Shown here: one piece after another, positions 1 to 6,248 of the stretch
How the letters are laid out: each line of letters opens with the position of its first letter
Numbering within the stretch: position 1 is the first letter of the stretch
Origin: Serpentinimonas sp.
GTDB lineage: Bacteria > Pseudomonadota > Gammaproteobacteria > Burkholderiales > Burkholderiaceae_C
Length of the DNA: 10,058 nucleotides
Assembly: GCA_025458665.1 (NCBI GenBank)
Contig: JALOSG010000093.1
Location: forward strand, 1-10,058
Reading direction: 5' to 3'
Position numbers and translations under genes: made by a program
The notes under the pieces: generated by a model
The model's input: the letters and a program-made list of their open reading frames with translations, nothing else
What the model was told of the DNA's origin: nothing
The model's database searches: none

Positions 1-323
1 TTGGCGCCGGTCACTTCCTTCTTGCCGTTGCCCGTGGACTGCACGTGCATGATGGCGCGCTGAATGACGCGCTGGAAACCCAGCGTGGGCTGGGTGTCCA
101 CCTCGTCGGTGCCGGGCACCTGCGGGGTGTTGTCCTTGATGAAATGCGTGAGGGACTTGCGCAGATCATCGATATTGGCGGAGCAGGCGCGCAGCACTTC
201 GGCGGCGCTGGGGTTGTCCAGCAGGGCCAGCAACAGGTGCTCGACCGTGATGAATTCGTGCCGCTGCTGCCGGGCCTCCACGAAGGCCATGTGCAAGCTG
301 ACTTCAAGTTCTTGGGCAATCAT
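1..323 (-). CDS. clpA: ATP-dependent Clp protease ATP-binding subunit ClpA, N-terminal part (runs off left edge)
   Basis: ClpA is the AAA+ unfoldase that feeds substrates to the ClpP peptidase in the cytoplasm. About 107 codons are visible, starting MIAQELEVSLHMAFVEARQQ and continuing with HEFITVEHLLLALLDNPSAAEVL. This is the first helical repeat of the Clp N-domain (the part that docks ClpS), followed by the start of the second repeat (FQRVIQRAIMHVQS). No ATPase module is inside the window. The ATG at 323 is preceded by a good ribosome binding site, AAGGAA, at 336-331 on the minus strand. clpS lies 97 bp upstream on the same strand, the usual clpS-clpA order. The gap holds a sigma-32-like promoter, so clpA can probably be transcribed independently of clpS. 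The assignment rests on the N-domain and the neighbour clpS. Confidence 0.95.
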   Translation of the reverse strand, partial: MIAQELEVSLHMAFVEARQQRHEFITVEHLLLALLDNPSAAEVLRACSANIDDLRKSLTHFIKDNTPQVPGTDEVDTQPTLGFQRVIQRAIMHVQSTGNGKKEVTGA

Positions 324-330
324 GTGGCAC

Positions 331-336
331 TTCCTT
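331..336 (-). promoter_or_regulatory. Ribosome binding site of clpA
   Basis: On the minus strand AAGGAA lies seven bases ahead of the ATG at 323. It supports the start MIAQELEV over any upstream alternative. Confidence 0.75.
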
Positions 337-382
337 AAAACGAGTCTTTAATTTACAGCGAAATGGTCGGGCGCTGGTGAAG

Positions 383-410
383 AGATGGGGTAAATACCGC
401 CGCTTTCAAC
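383..410 (-). promoter_or_regulatory. Sigma-32 (heat-shock) type promoter upstream of clpA
   Basis: On the minus strand the sequence reads GTTGAAA (410-404), a 13-base spacer (403-391), then CCCCATCT (390-383). The known E. coli sigma-32 consensus is CTTGAAA, 11-16 bases, CCCCATNT. The -10 element therefore matches at every defined position and the -35 at six of seven. Transcription would start near 376, giving a leader of about 53 bases to the clpA ATG. The element sits just after the clpS stop codon. Function is inferred from the motif and its placement ahead of a chaperone gene. Confidence 0.6.
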
Positions 411-420
411 CAGCAAATAC

Positions 421-768
421 TCAGGAAGCGGGCTCACTCAGGCACTGCAGGGGGTGGCCGTGCTGCTGCGCGGCCTGCAGAACCTGTTCTACCTTGGTGG
501 TGGCTACGTCGCGGGAGAACACACCACACACGCCACGGCCTTCCAGATGGATCTTGAGCATGATCTGGGTGGCGGTTTCGCGGTCTTTGTTGAAGTATTC
601 CTGCAATACCAGCACCACGAACTCCATGGGGGTGAAGTCGTCGTTGAGCAACACCACCTGGAACAGCTTGGGCGGCTCCACGCGCTGGCTGCGCCGCTCC
701 AGCACGACAGAGTCGTCGCCCTGGGGGACGGAAGGGTTCACAACAGGGGGTTTCGGGGTGCTTGCCAT
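421..768 (-). CDS. clpS: ATP-dependent Clp protease adaptor protein ClpS
   Basis: ClpS binds N-degron substrates (N-terminal Leu, Phe, Tyr, Trp) and delivers them to ClpAP in the cytoplasm. The 115-residue protein has an unstructured, Pro-rich N-terminal tail (about 1-35) and then the ClpS core. FQVVLLNDDFTPMEFVV (36-52) holds the N42-D43-D44 pocket residues and the gate methionine M48. MLKIHLEGRGVCG (70-82) holds M70 and H74, matching E. coli M62 and H66. The C-terminal HPLQCLSEP motif is also present. The tail is slightly longer than in E. coli ClpS (106 residues). clpA follows 97 bp downstream. No clear Shine-Dalgarno precedes the ATG at 768. A TAGAAT box (minus strand, about 784-779) lies almost on top of the start, so the message may have a very short leader; this is weak evidence. 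Confidence 0.96.
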   Translation of the reverse strand: MASTPKPPVVNPSVPQGDDSVVLERRSQRVEPPKLFQVVLLNDDFTPMEFVVLVLQEYFNKDRETATQIMLKIHLEGRGVCGVFSRDVATTKVEQVLQAAQQHGHPLQCLSEPAS

Positions 769-796
769 GGTCGTTTCATTCTAGCGATTCAGGGAT

Positions 797-810
797 GGCC
801 CTGCAGGGCC
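797..810. repeat. Perfect 14-bp palindrome upstream of clpS
   Basis: GGCCCTGCAGGGCC reads identically on both strands. It sits about 29 bases upstream of the clpS start, between the icd terminator and the possible clpS -10 box. It could be an operator or a small stem, but a GC-rich palindrome of this length may also be chance. No regulator can be assigned. Confidence 0.35.
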
Positions 811-831
811 CGCGTCATACGAAAGACACAC

Positions 832-868
832 AAAAAAAGCCGCCAGGTCCTTCGGAGCTGACGGCTTT
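832..868 (-). terminator. Rho-independent terminator of icd
   Basis: On the minus strand a stem of 15 pairs, AAAGCCGTCAGCTCC / GGACCTGGCGGCTTT, has one G-T wobble, one C-C mismatch and a GAA loop. Seven T in a row follow it. It begins 41 bases after the icd stop codon and lies before clpS, so it should end icd transcription and insulate clpS. Confidence 0.88.
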
Positions 869-909
869 GGCAGCAGACTCCGTAGAGCCCGAGCGGAAGA
901 ATTCTCCGC

Positions 910-2163
<1,254 letters not shown>

Positions 2164-2322
2164 GGGGCTGGGGTCTCCGTGGAGGGTCGGGGGAAAATTC
2201 CGTGGTCGGCCGTTAAGCCATGGGTGAATGCGATGTTCACCGACGCTGAATTCTATCGCCAAAGGCTGACGCGAAAATTAGCGCCACGGGCGGTGCAGGC
2301 GGGCAGTGTGTACCATGCCGGC
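2164..2322. promoter_or_regulatory. Divergent control region between icd and the DUF192 gene
   Basis: This 159-bp region must hold the icd promoter and any promoter of the DUF192 gene. On the minus strand TAGAAT (2255-2250) matches a sigma-70 -10 at five of six positions, but no good -35 is seen 16-18 bases upstream. Just downstream, near the expected icd start point, is the inverted repeat GGTGAA-7-TTCACC (2223-2241). A perfect palindrome CATGCCGGCATG (2314-2325) covers the DUF192 start codon. No clear plus-strand promoter is seen. Confidence 0.4.
2223..2241. repeat. Inverted repeat in the icd leader
   Basis: GGTGAA and TTCACC form 6-bp arms around a 7-base centre, an operator-like layout. 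It lies just after the possible icd -10 box (2255-2250), so a protein bound here could block icd transcription. There is no regulator match; chance is possible. Confidence 0.35.
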
Positions 2323-2829
2323 ATGAAGACGAGAACGCAATTTTTCCTACCTGCGGCTCTGCTTGCGGCGTTGTGCTGGCTGGGCGCCGCCGGGCTGGCT
2401 TGGCCCCTTGCAGCGTCTGCGGCCACGCCGGCCACCGTGGGCGGAGTGCCCCAACTGAATTTGCCGCGCACTCAGCTTCGCGCGGGCATGCACCTGATCA
2501 ATGCCCAGGTGGCCAGCACGCCCGAACAGCGGGCCGTGGGCCTGATGTGGCGCACCGAAATGCCCACCCACGAGGGCATGCTTTTTGTGTTCGAGCGCCC
2601 TGCGACGCAATGCTTCTGGATGATGAACACCCTGCTGCCGCTCACCGCGGCCTTTGTGGCGGACGACGGCACGATCGTGAACCTGGCGGACATGCAGCCC
2701 CAGACCACCGACAGCCACTGCTCCACGCAGCCAGTGCGCTATGTGCTGGAGATGAACCAGGGCTGGTTCGAACGCCGCCGCATCGGGCCGGGCTTCCGAC
2801 TCACGGGCGGGGTGTTCCCCGCCCGCTGA
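2323..2829 (+). CDS. Secreted DUF192 family protein
   Basis: A 168-residue protein of the DUF192 family (PF02643), whose function is not established. Residues 1-33 form a Sec signal peptide: charged MKTRTQ, a long hydrophobic stretch (about 7-30), and a likely cut after ASA at 31-33. The mature part is therefore periplasmic. The family core follows: STPEQRAVGLMWRTEMPTHEGMLFVF, then CFWMMNTLLPLTAAFVADDGTIVNL, and near the end VRYVLEMNQGWFERRRIGPG. The start at 2323 was chosen because it begins the signal peptide. The frame stays open far upstream, but only as the antisense of icd. No strong Shine-Dalgarno is visible. It converges on sodB with only 9 bp between the stops. Family assignment is firm; the role is unknown. 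Confidence 0.9.
   Translation: MKTRTQFFLPAALLAALCWLGAAGLAWPLAASAATPATVGGVPQLNLPRTQLRAGMHLINAQVASTPEQRAVGLMWRTEMPTHEGMLFVFERPATQCFWMMNTLLPLTAAFVADDGTIVNLADMQPQTTDSHCSTQPVRYVLEMNQGWFERRRIGPGFRLTGGVFPAR
2804..2825. terminator. Perfect GC-rich hairpin at the DUF192/sodB convergence
   Basis: CGGGCGGGG, loop TGTT, CCCCGCCCG form a perfect 9-bp stem. It lies in the last codons of the DUF192 gene and 13 bases beyond the sodB stop on the other strand. There is no T-tract on either side, so it is not a classic intrinsic terminator. It could still act as a bidirectional pause or as 3'-end protection for sodB mRNA. Confidence 0.4.
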
Positions 2830-2838
2830 ACCTGGCTA

Positions 2839-3420
2839 TCAGCCGAAGTTCTTCTCGGCAAACGACCAGTTCACCAGTTTGTCGAGGAAGGTCTCCACGA
2901 ACTTGGGGCGGGCGTTGCGGTAGTCGATGTAGTAGGCGTGCTCCCACACGTCCACGGTCAGCAGCGCGGTGTCGCCGGTGGTCAGCGGCGTGCCAGCGGC
3001 GCCCATGTTGACGATGTCCACAGAGCCGTCGGCCTTCTTCACCAGCCAGGTCCAGCCAGAGCCGAAGTTACCCACGGCGCTCTTCACGAACGCTTCCTTG
3101 AACGCGGCGTAGCTGCCCCATTTGGCGTTGATGGCTGCGGCCAGGGCACCGGTGGGCTCACCGCCGCCGTTGGGCTTCATGCAGTTCCAGAAGAAGGTGT
3201 GGTTCCAGATCTGGGCGGCGTTGTTGTAGATGCCACCGTTGGACTTCTTCACGATGGACTCCAGGTCCATGCTCTCGAACTCGGTGCCCTTTTGCAGGTT
3301 GTTCAAGTTCACCACGTAGGCGTTGTGGTGCTTGCCATGGTGGAACTCCAGCGTTTCCTGGGAGTAGTGGGGAGCCAGTGCATCGATGGCGTAGGGCAGT
3401 GGCGGCAGGGTGTGTTCCAT
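2839..3420 (-). CDS. sodB: Superoxide dismutase [Fe] (SodB)
   Basis: The enzyme dismutates superoxide to oxygen and hydrogen peroxide in the cytoplasm; there is no signal peptide. The protein is 193 residues, as in E. coli SodB. Metal ligands are H27, H74 (in IWNHTFFW), D157 and H161 (in DVWEHAYYID). Q70 in NNAAQIWNH, in the N-terminal half, is the glutamine position of iron-type enzymes. Manganese enzymes supply it from the C-terminal half, so Fe (or cambialistic) use is inferred. The ATG at 3420 is preceded by GAGGA on the minus strand. xseA lies 79 bp upstream on the same strand. A TACAAT box (3483-3478) and two small inverted repeats in the gap suggest a separate promoter. It converges on the DUF192 gene. 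Confidence 0.96.
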   Translation of the reverse strand: MEHTLPPLPYAIDALAPHYSQETLEFHHGKHHNAYVVNLNNLQKGTEFESMDLESIVKKSNGGIYNNAAQIWNHTFFWNCMKPNGGGEPTGALAAAINAKWGSYAAFKEAFVKSAVGNFGSGWTWLVKKADGSVDIVNMGAAGTPLTTGDTALLTVDVWEHAYYIDYRNARPKFVETFLDKLVNWSFAEKNFG

Positions 3421-3499
3421 GTTTTTGTCCTCGAGGTGTACGCCCCGTACCGGGGCAGATGGCTAACAAAGCCACCCATTGTAGGAAACCTGCACCGCC
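3421..3499 (-). promoter_or_regulatory. Upstream region of sodB: possible promoter and leader hairpin
   Basis: On the minus strand TACAAT (3483-3478) matches a sigma-70 -10 at five of six positions; the -35 region is poor. Two inverted repeats follow: TGGCT-5-AGCCA (3460-3474) near the expected start point, and GCCCCG-3-CGGGGC (3442-3456). The second would form a 6-bp hairpin in the leader directly upstream of the GAGGA ribosome binding site. No Fur-box consensus is recognisable. Confidence 0.4.
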
Positions 3500-4876
3500 C
3501 TACGAACGCTGTGTGCTTTGGGCCACTCCAGATGCCCCGCTGCTGACCTGCTCCACCCGCACATCGAGGCTGCCATCCACCAGCGTGGCGCGCAGCTGCT
3601 GGCCCGGGCTCACCTGCGCGGCCTGCGTCACGGCGCGGCCGTGCACATCGGCCAGCCACGCGTAACCACGCTGGAGTACCAGGGCGGGGTCCAGCAGGCT
3701 CAGGCGGGCGCCAGCTTGTGCCACGTCCTGCTGGCGCTGCTGCAGGGTGCGGCGCAGTGCGGGGTGCAAAGCGTTGGCCAGGACCGATAGGCGGTGTTCC
3801 TCCCGCTCCAGCTTCAAGGCGGCGGCGTGGGACAGACTCTGCCCCAGCCGCGCCAGCAGCCGCTGGTCCTGGGCCAGCCGTTACGAGGGTCTGCCCAGCC
3901 GCTGGGCCACGCGGTCCAGCCGCTGGGCGCGTTCGTCCAGCAAACGCCAGGTGGCTTCGCGCAGGCGTTCCTGCTGGCGCTGCAGCAGCTGCAGCTGGGT
4001 CACTCGGGCGGGAGCACACAGCTCGGCGGCCGCGGTAGGGGTAGCGGCGCGCACATCGGCAGCAAAGTCGGCCAGTGTGAAATCGGTCTCGTGGCCCACA
4101 CCGCACACCACCGGCATGGGCGCTTCCACCAGCTTTTTAACCAGCAGCGGGCTGTTGAAAGCCCACAGGTCTTCCAGCGAACCGCCGCCGCGCACCAGCA
4201 GGAGCACATCGAGACCAGCATGGTCGGGGTCTGCGGGGTCCGTCCAGCGGTACGCCGCATCCAGCGCGGCGCACAGTGCCTCCGGGGCGGCATCGCCCTG
4301 CACCGGCGCTGGAAACAGCACCACGGGCAGATGGGGCACGCGCCGCTGCAAGGCGGTGGCTACATCGCGCAGCGCCGCAGCCCCCAGGGAAGTGACCAGC
4401 CCTATGCGCCGTGGCAGCACCGGCAGCGGCCGCTTGCGGGCGGTATCGAAGTAGCCGGCAGCCTCCAGTTCGGCCTTCAGGCGCATGAAGCGCTCGAACA
4501 GGCCGCCGGCACCCGCCGCACGGGCGCTTTCCACAATGAGCTGCAGGTCGCCACGGGGGCCGTACACATCCAGCCGGCCACGCACCTCCACCAACATGCC
4601 GTCGCGCAGCCCTTCCCCGCTCAACTGGGCGGCACGGCGGAACATGGCGCAGCGCAACTGGCCCTGCTCGTCTTTCAGGGAGAAGTAGCAGTGGCCGCTG
4701 GCTGCGCGGGAAAAGCCGGAAATCTCGCCCAGTACCGCCACCGGATTGAAACGGGCCTGGAGCGCATCAGCAATGGCACGGACCAGAGCGCCAACTGCCA
4801 TCGGAGCGCGCTGAGGGACACCGTCTGTCGGCGGGAATCCTTGCACGGTAAGCCTTTCAAAGCGAAATGTGTCCAC
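3500..4876 (-). pseudogene. xseA: Exodeoxyribonuclease VII large subunit (XseA), interrupted by an in-frame TAA
   Basis: XseA is the catalytic subunit of exonuclease VII, which degrades single-stranded DNA with XseB in the cytoplasm. Numbering from the GTG at 4876: an OB-fold region (about 27-120, with NPVAVLGEISGFSRAASGHCYFSLKD) is followed by the exonuclease VII domain. D171, R229 in VRGGGSLEDLWAFN, and H262 and D265 in VGHETDFTLADF match the residues known to be essential in E. coli. After residue 331 the frame meets TAA (3883-3881). It then stays open in the same frame to the TAG at 3500, still reading family-like coiled-coil and C-terminal sequence; 458 codons in all is the usual length. 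No indel is needed, only one nonsense codon. The product would lose the second half of the coiled coil, where XseB binds, and the C-terminal segment. A point mutation, sequencing error or readthrough are all possible. The start is uncertain: GTG 4876, GTG 4846 (AAAGG ahead) or ATG 4801. Confidence 0.85.
3881..3883 (-). other. Premature TAA stop inside xseA
   Basis: On the minus strand the codons read CTG GGC AGA CCC TCG TAA CGG CTG GCC CAG. The heptad-like pattern before the stop (LDRVAQRLGRPS) continues after it (RLAQDQRLLARLGQSLSH), with no change of frame. A CAA or GAA codon one base away would restore the protein. Confidence 0.9.
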
Positions 4877-5018
4877 AAGCCGCGTGGTCCGCCCCGCCGA
4901 ACGTCACGGCACCGACGCACACGGGAGAGGCAACGCAAGTATCTGTCAACATTAAGAAAATTGCGGAAGGCGCGGGACTGCAGCGATCCAGAGAATAGGA
5001 CAGCTCGCCATGTAAACA

Positions 5019-5033
5019 AAGACTGTCAGTCTT
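5019..5033. repeat. 15-bp perfect palindrome (operator-like)
   Basis: AAGACTG-T-CAGTCTT has two 7-bp arms around one central base. It overlaps the first two bases of the first DnaA box (5032-5040). The odd-length dyad resembles a binding site for a dimeric regulator. No family can be named. Confidence 0.5.
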
Positions 5034-5052
5034 ATTCACAAAGTTATCCACA
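5032..5052 (+). promoter_or_regulatory. Tandem DnaA boxes
   Basis: TTATTCACA (5032-5040) and TTATCCACA (5044-5052) both fit the DnaA box TTATNCACA, the second being the high-affinity form. They lie in the same orientation, 12 bp apart start to start, about one helical turn. There is no dnaA, dnaN, rpmH or gyrB in the window, so this is not shown to be an origin. It may be a DnaA-regulated promoter element or a DnaA-titrating site. Confidence 0.55.
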
Positions 5053-5158
5053 GACCGGAGGACCCCAGACTGGCTTGTCCCGGAAGCCGCCCGAGGGGGG
5101 ATGGGACCGATGAGCCCTGGGCCATAATGTCGAGCAAAGAACCTCTGCAACCGGTCTC

Positions 5159-5163
5159 AGGAG
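5159..5163 (+). promoter_or_regulatory. Ribosome binding site deciding the TTG start of exbB
   Basis: AGGAG lies seven bases ahead of the TTG at 5171. No in-frame ATG lies near the N-terminus, and this site places translation just before the first membrane segment. Confidence 0.7.
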
Positions 5164-5170
5164 TCACGCA

Positions 5171-5806
5171 TTGTTTTCGATCATACAAGCCGCAGGATGG
5201 CCGATATGGCCCCTCATCGCGTGTTCGATCCTGGGTCTGGCGCTGGTCATCGAGCGATTCATTTCCCTCAAGGTTGGCCGCGTGGCGCCACCGCCCTTGC
5301 TCGAGGAAGCCATCATGGCTTCGCGCAACGGGGTTCCCGTGCCAGGCGTGGTGTCGCAACTGGAACAGAATTCGGTGCTGGGGGAGGTCCTGGCCAGCGG
5401 TTTCCGCGCGCTGCATGCCAACCCGCGGGCCACGGAAAGCGAACTTCGCGCCAGCATGGAAGCCGCCGGCCGGCTGGCAGCCGCCAAGTTGCAGCGCTAC
5501 CTCGGAGCCCTGGCCACCATCGCATCGGCAGCACCACTGCTCGGCCTGCTCGGCACAGTCATCGGCATGATCGAGATTTTCGGCTCTCAGGCAGGCGCTG
5601 GGGGGCTCAGCCCGGGTGGTGGGGACCCGGCGCAGCTGGCTCGTGGCATTTCCATTGCGCTGTACAACACCGCTTTCGGACTCATTGTGGCGATTCCGGC
5701 CCTGATTTTCTGGCGTTATTTCCGCGCCCGGGTAGACCAGTACCTGCTGGAAATGGAAGTGGCGGCCGAGCGCTTCACCCACCACCTGCTCAGCCTGCGG
5801 CGCTGA
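5171..5806 (+). CDS. exbB: Biopolymer transport protein ExbB (MotA/TolQ/ExbB family)
   Basis: This inner-membrane protein forms, with ExbD, a proton channel that energises TonB-dependent transport or a related envelope process. It has 211 residues from a TTG start supported by AGGAG. Three membrane segments are visible: about 9-28 (GWPIWPLIACSILGLALVIE), 113-138 and 160-182. The large loop between the first two is cytoplasmic, as in the family. Diagnostic stretches are APLLGLLGTVIGMIEIF (121-137) and GISIALYNTAFGLIVAIPAL (159-178), the conserved channel-lining motif. exbD follows after 22 bp. No tonB is in the window, and the pair heads a lipid A/Kdo gene cluster, so the TonB partner is unknown. 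TolQ is an alternative name, but no tol genes are present. The upstream region holds DnaA boxes and a palindrome. Confidence 0.92.
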   Translation: MFSIIQAAGWPIWPLIACSILGLALVIERFISLKVGRVAPPPLLEEAIMASRNGVPVPGVVSQLEQNSVLGEVLASGFRALHANPRATESELRASMEAAGRLAAAKLQRYLGALATIASAAPLLGLLGTVIGMIEIFGSQAGAGGLSPGGGDPAQLARGISIALYNTAFGLIVAIPALIFWRYFRARVDQYLLEMEVAAERFTHHLLSLRR

Positions 5807-5828
5807 ACACCCCCGCGGAGCCCCCGAG

Positions 5829-6248
5829 ATGAACTTTCGCAACGGCACGCGTGAAGAGCCCGAGATCAACCTGATCGCGTTCATCGACATTTTGCTGGTG
5901 GTGCTGATCTTCCTCATGCTCACCACCACCTACAGCAGGTATACCGAGTTGCAGGTGAGCCTGCCCGTGGCCAATGCCGACCCAGCCAGCCAGCGCCCAC
6001 GCGAAGTGGTGGTGGCAGTGGCACAGGACGGACGCTATGCAGTGGCCGGGCAGCCTGTCACCAGCCCTACCGTGGATGCACTGGCGGCCGCACTCACCGC
6101 CGCGGCCAGCGGAGAAGGCGAGGTGGTGATTGTCATCAGCGCAGACGCTGGCGCTACCCACCAGTCGGTCATCAATGTGATGGACGCGGCGCGGCGCAGC
6201 CGCCTGAACCAGATCACCTTTGCCACCCAGGACGGCGGTGGCAACTGA
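5829..6248 (+). CDS. exbD: Biopolymer transport protein ExbD (ExbD/TolR family)
   Basis: Partner of ExbB: a single-pass inner-membrane protein with a periplasmic domain. The short cytoplasmic tail ends in EEPEINLIAFIDILLVVLIFLM. D20, in the membrane segment (about 17-35), is the conserved proton-carrying aspartate (E. coli ExbD D25). The periplasmic domain (about 40-139) ends in VVIVISADAGATHQSVINVMDAARRSRLNQITFAT, the usual ExbD/TolR fold motif. The length of 139 residues is typical. GGAG lies about nine bases before the ATG. The 3' end overlaps the probable lpxK start by 11 bp, suggesting translational coupling. Confidence 0.93.
   Translation: MNFRNGTREEPEINLIAFIDILLVVLIFLMLTTTYSRYTELQVSLPVANADPASQRPREVVVAVAQDGRYAVAGQPVTSPTVDALAAALTAAASGEGEVVIVISADAGATHQSVINVMDAARRSRLNQITFATQDGGGN

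Larger units (their letters stand above)
4877..5170. promoter_or_regulatory. Divergent intergenic region between xseA and exbB
   Basis: This 294-bp gap is more AT-rich in its middle (about 4935-5055) than the flanking genes. It holds a 15-bp palindrome (5019-5033) and two DnaA boxes (5032-5052). On the plus strand CATAAT (5123-5128) could be an exbB -10, but no -35 fits. On the minus strand TTGTTT, 16 bases, TATTCT (5020-4993) is a weak candidate promoter toward xseA. TTGACA (minus, near 4951-4946) has no matching -10. I see no small gene in the gap. Confidence 0.45.

Noticed and set aside
2164..2262. An N-terminal extension of icd (33 extra residues)
   Set aside because: The extension does not resemble the family, lies over the promoter-like and inverted-repeat region, and the start at 2163 gives the standard length with a ribosome binding site.
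3309..4106. A 265-codon minus-strand frame spanning the sodB-xseA junction, considered as a possible frameshifted continuation of xseA
   Set aside because: Its translation is Arg/Pro/Ala-rich noise. The true xseA continuation lies in the original frame after the TAA, so no frameshift is needed.
5019..5052. A chromosomal or plasmid replication origin
   Set aside because: There are only two DnaA boxes, no dnaA/dnaN/rep gene nearby, no iterons and no clear AT-rich unwinding element. Housekeeping genes flank it on both sides.
3794..5113. A 439-codon plus-strand open frame opposite xseA
   Set aside because: It is a GC-driven shadow of xseA, rich in Gln/His/Arg with no recognisable family. It also ends in the intergenic region without any gene-like sequence.
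5036..5929. A 297-codon minus-strand frame opposite exbB
   Set aside because: It is antisense to a clear three-segment membrane protein and has no family features.
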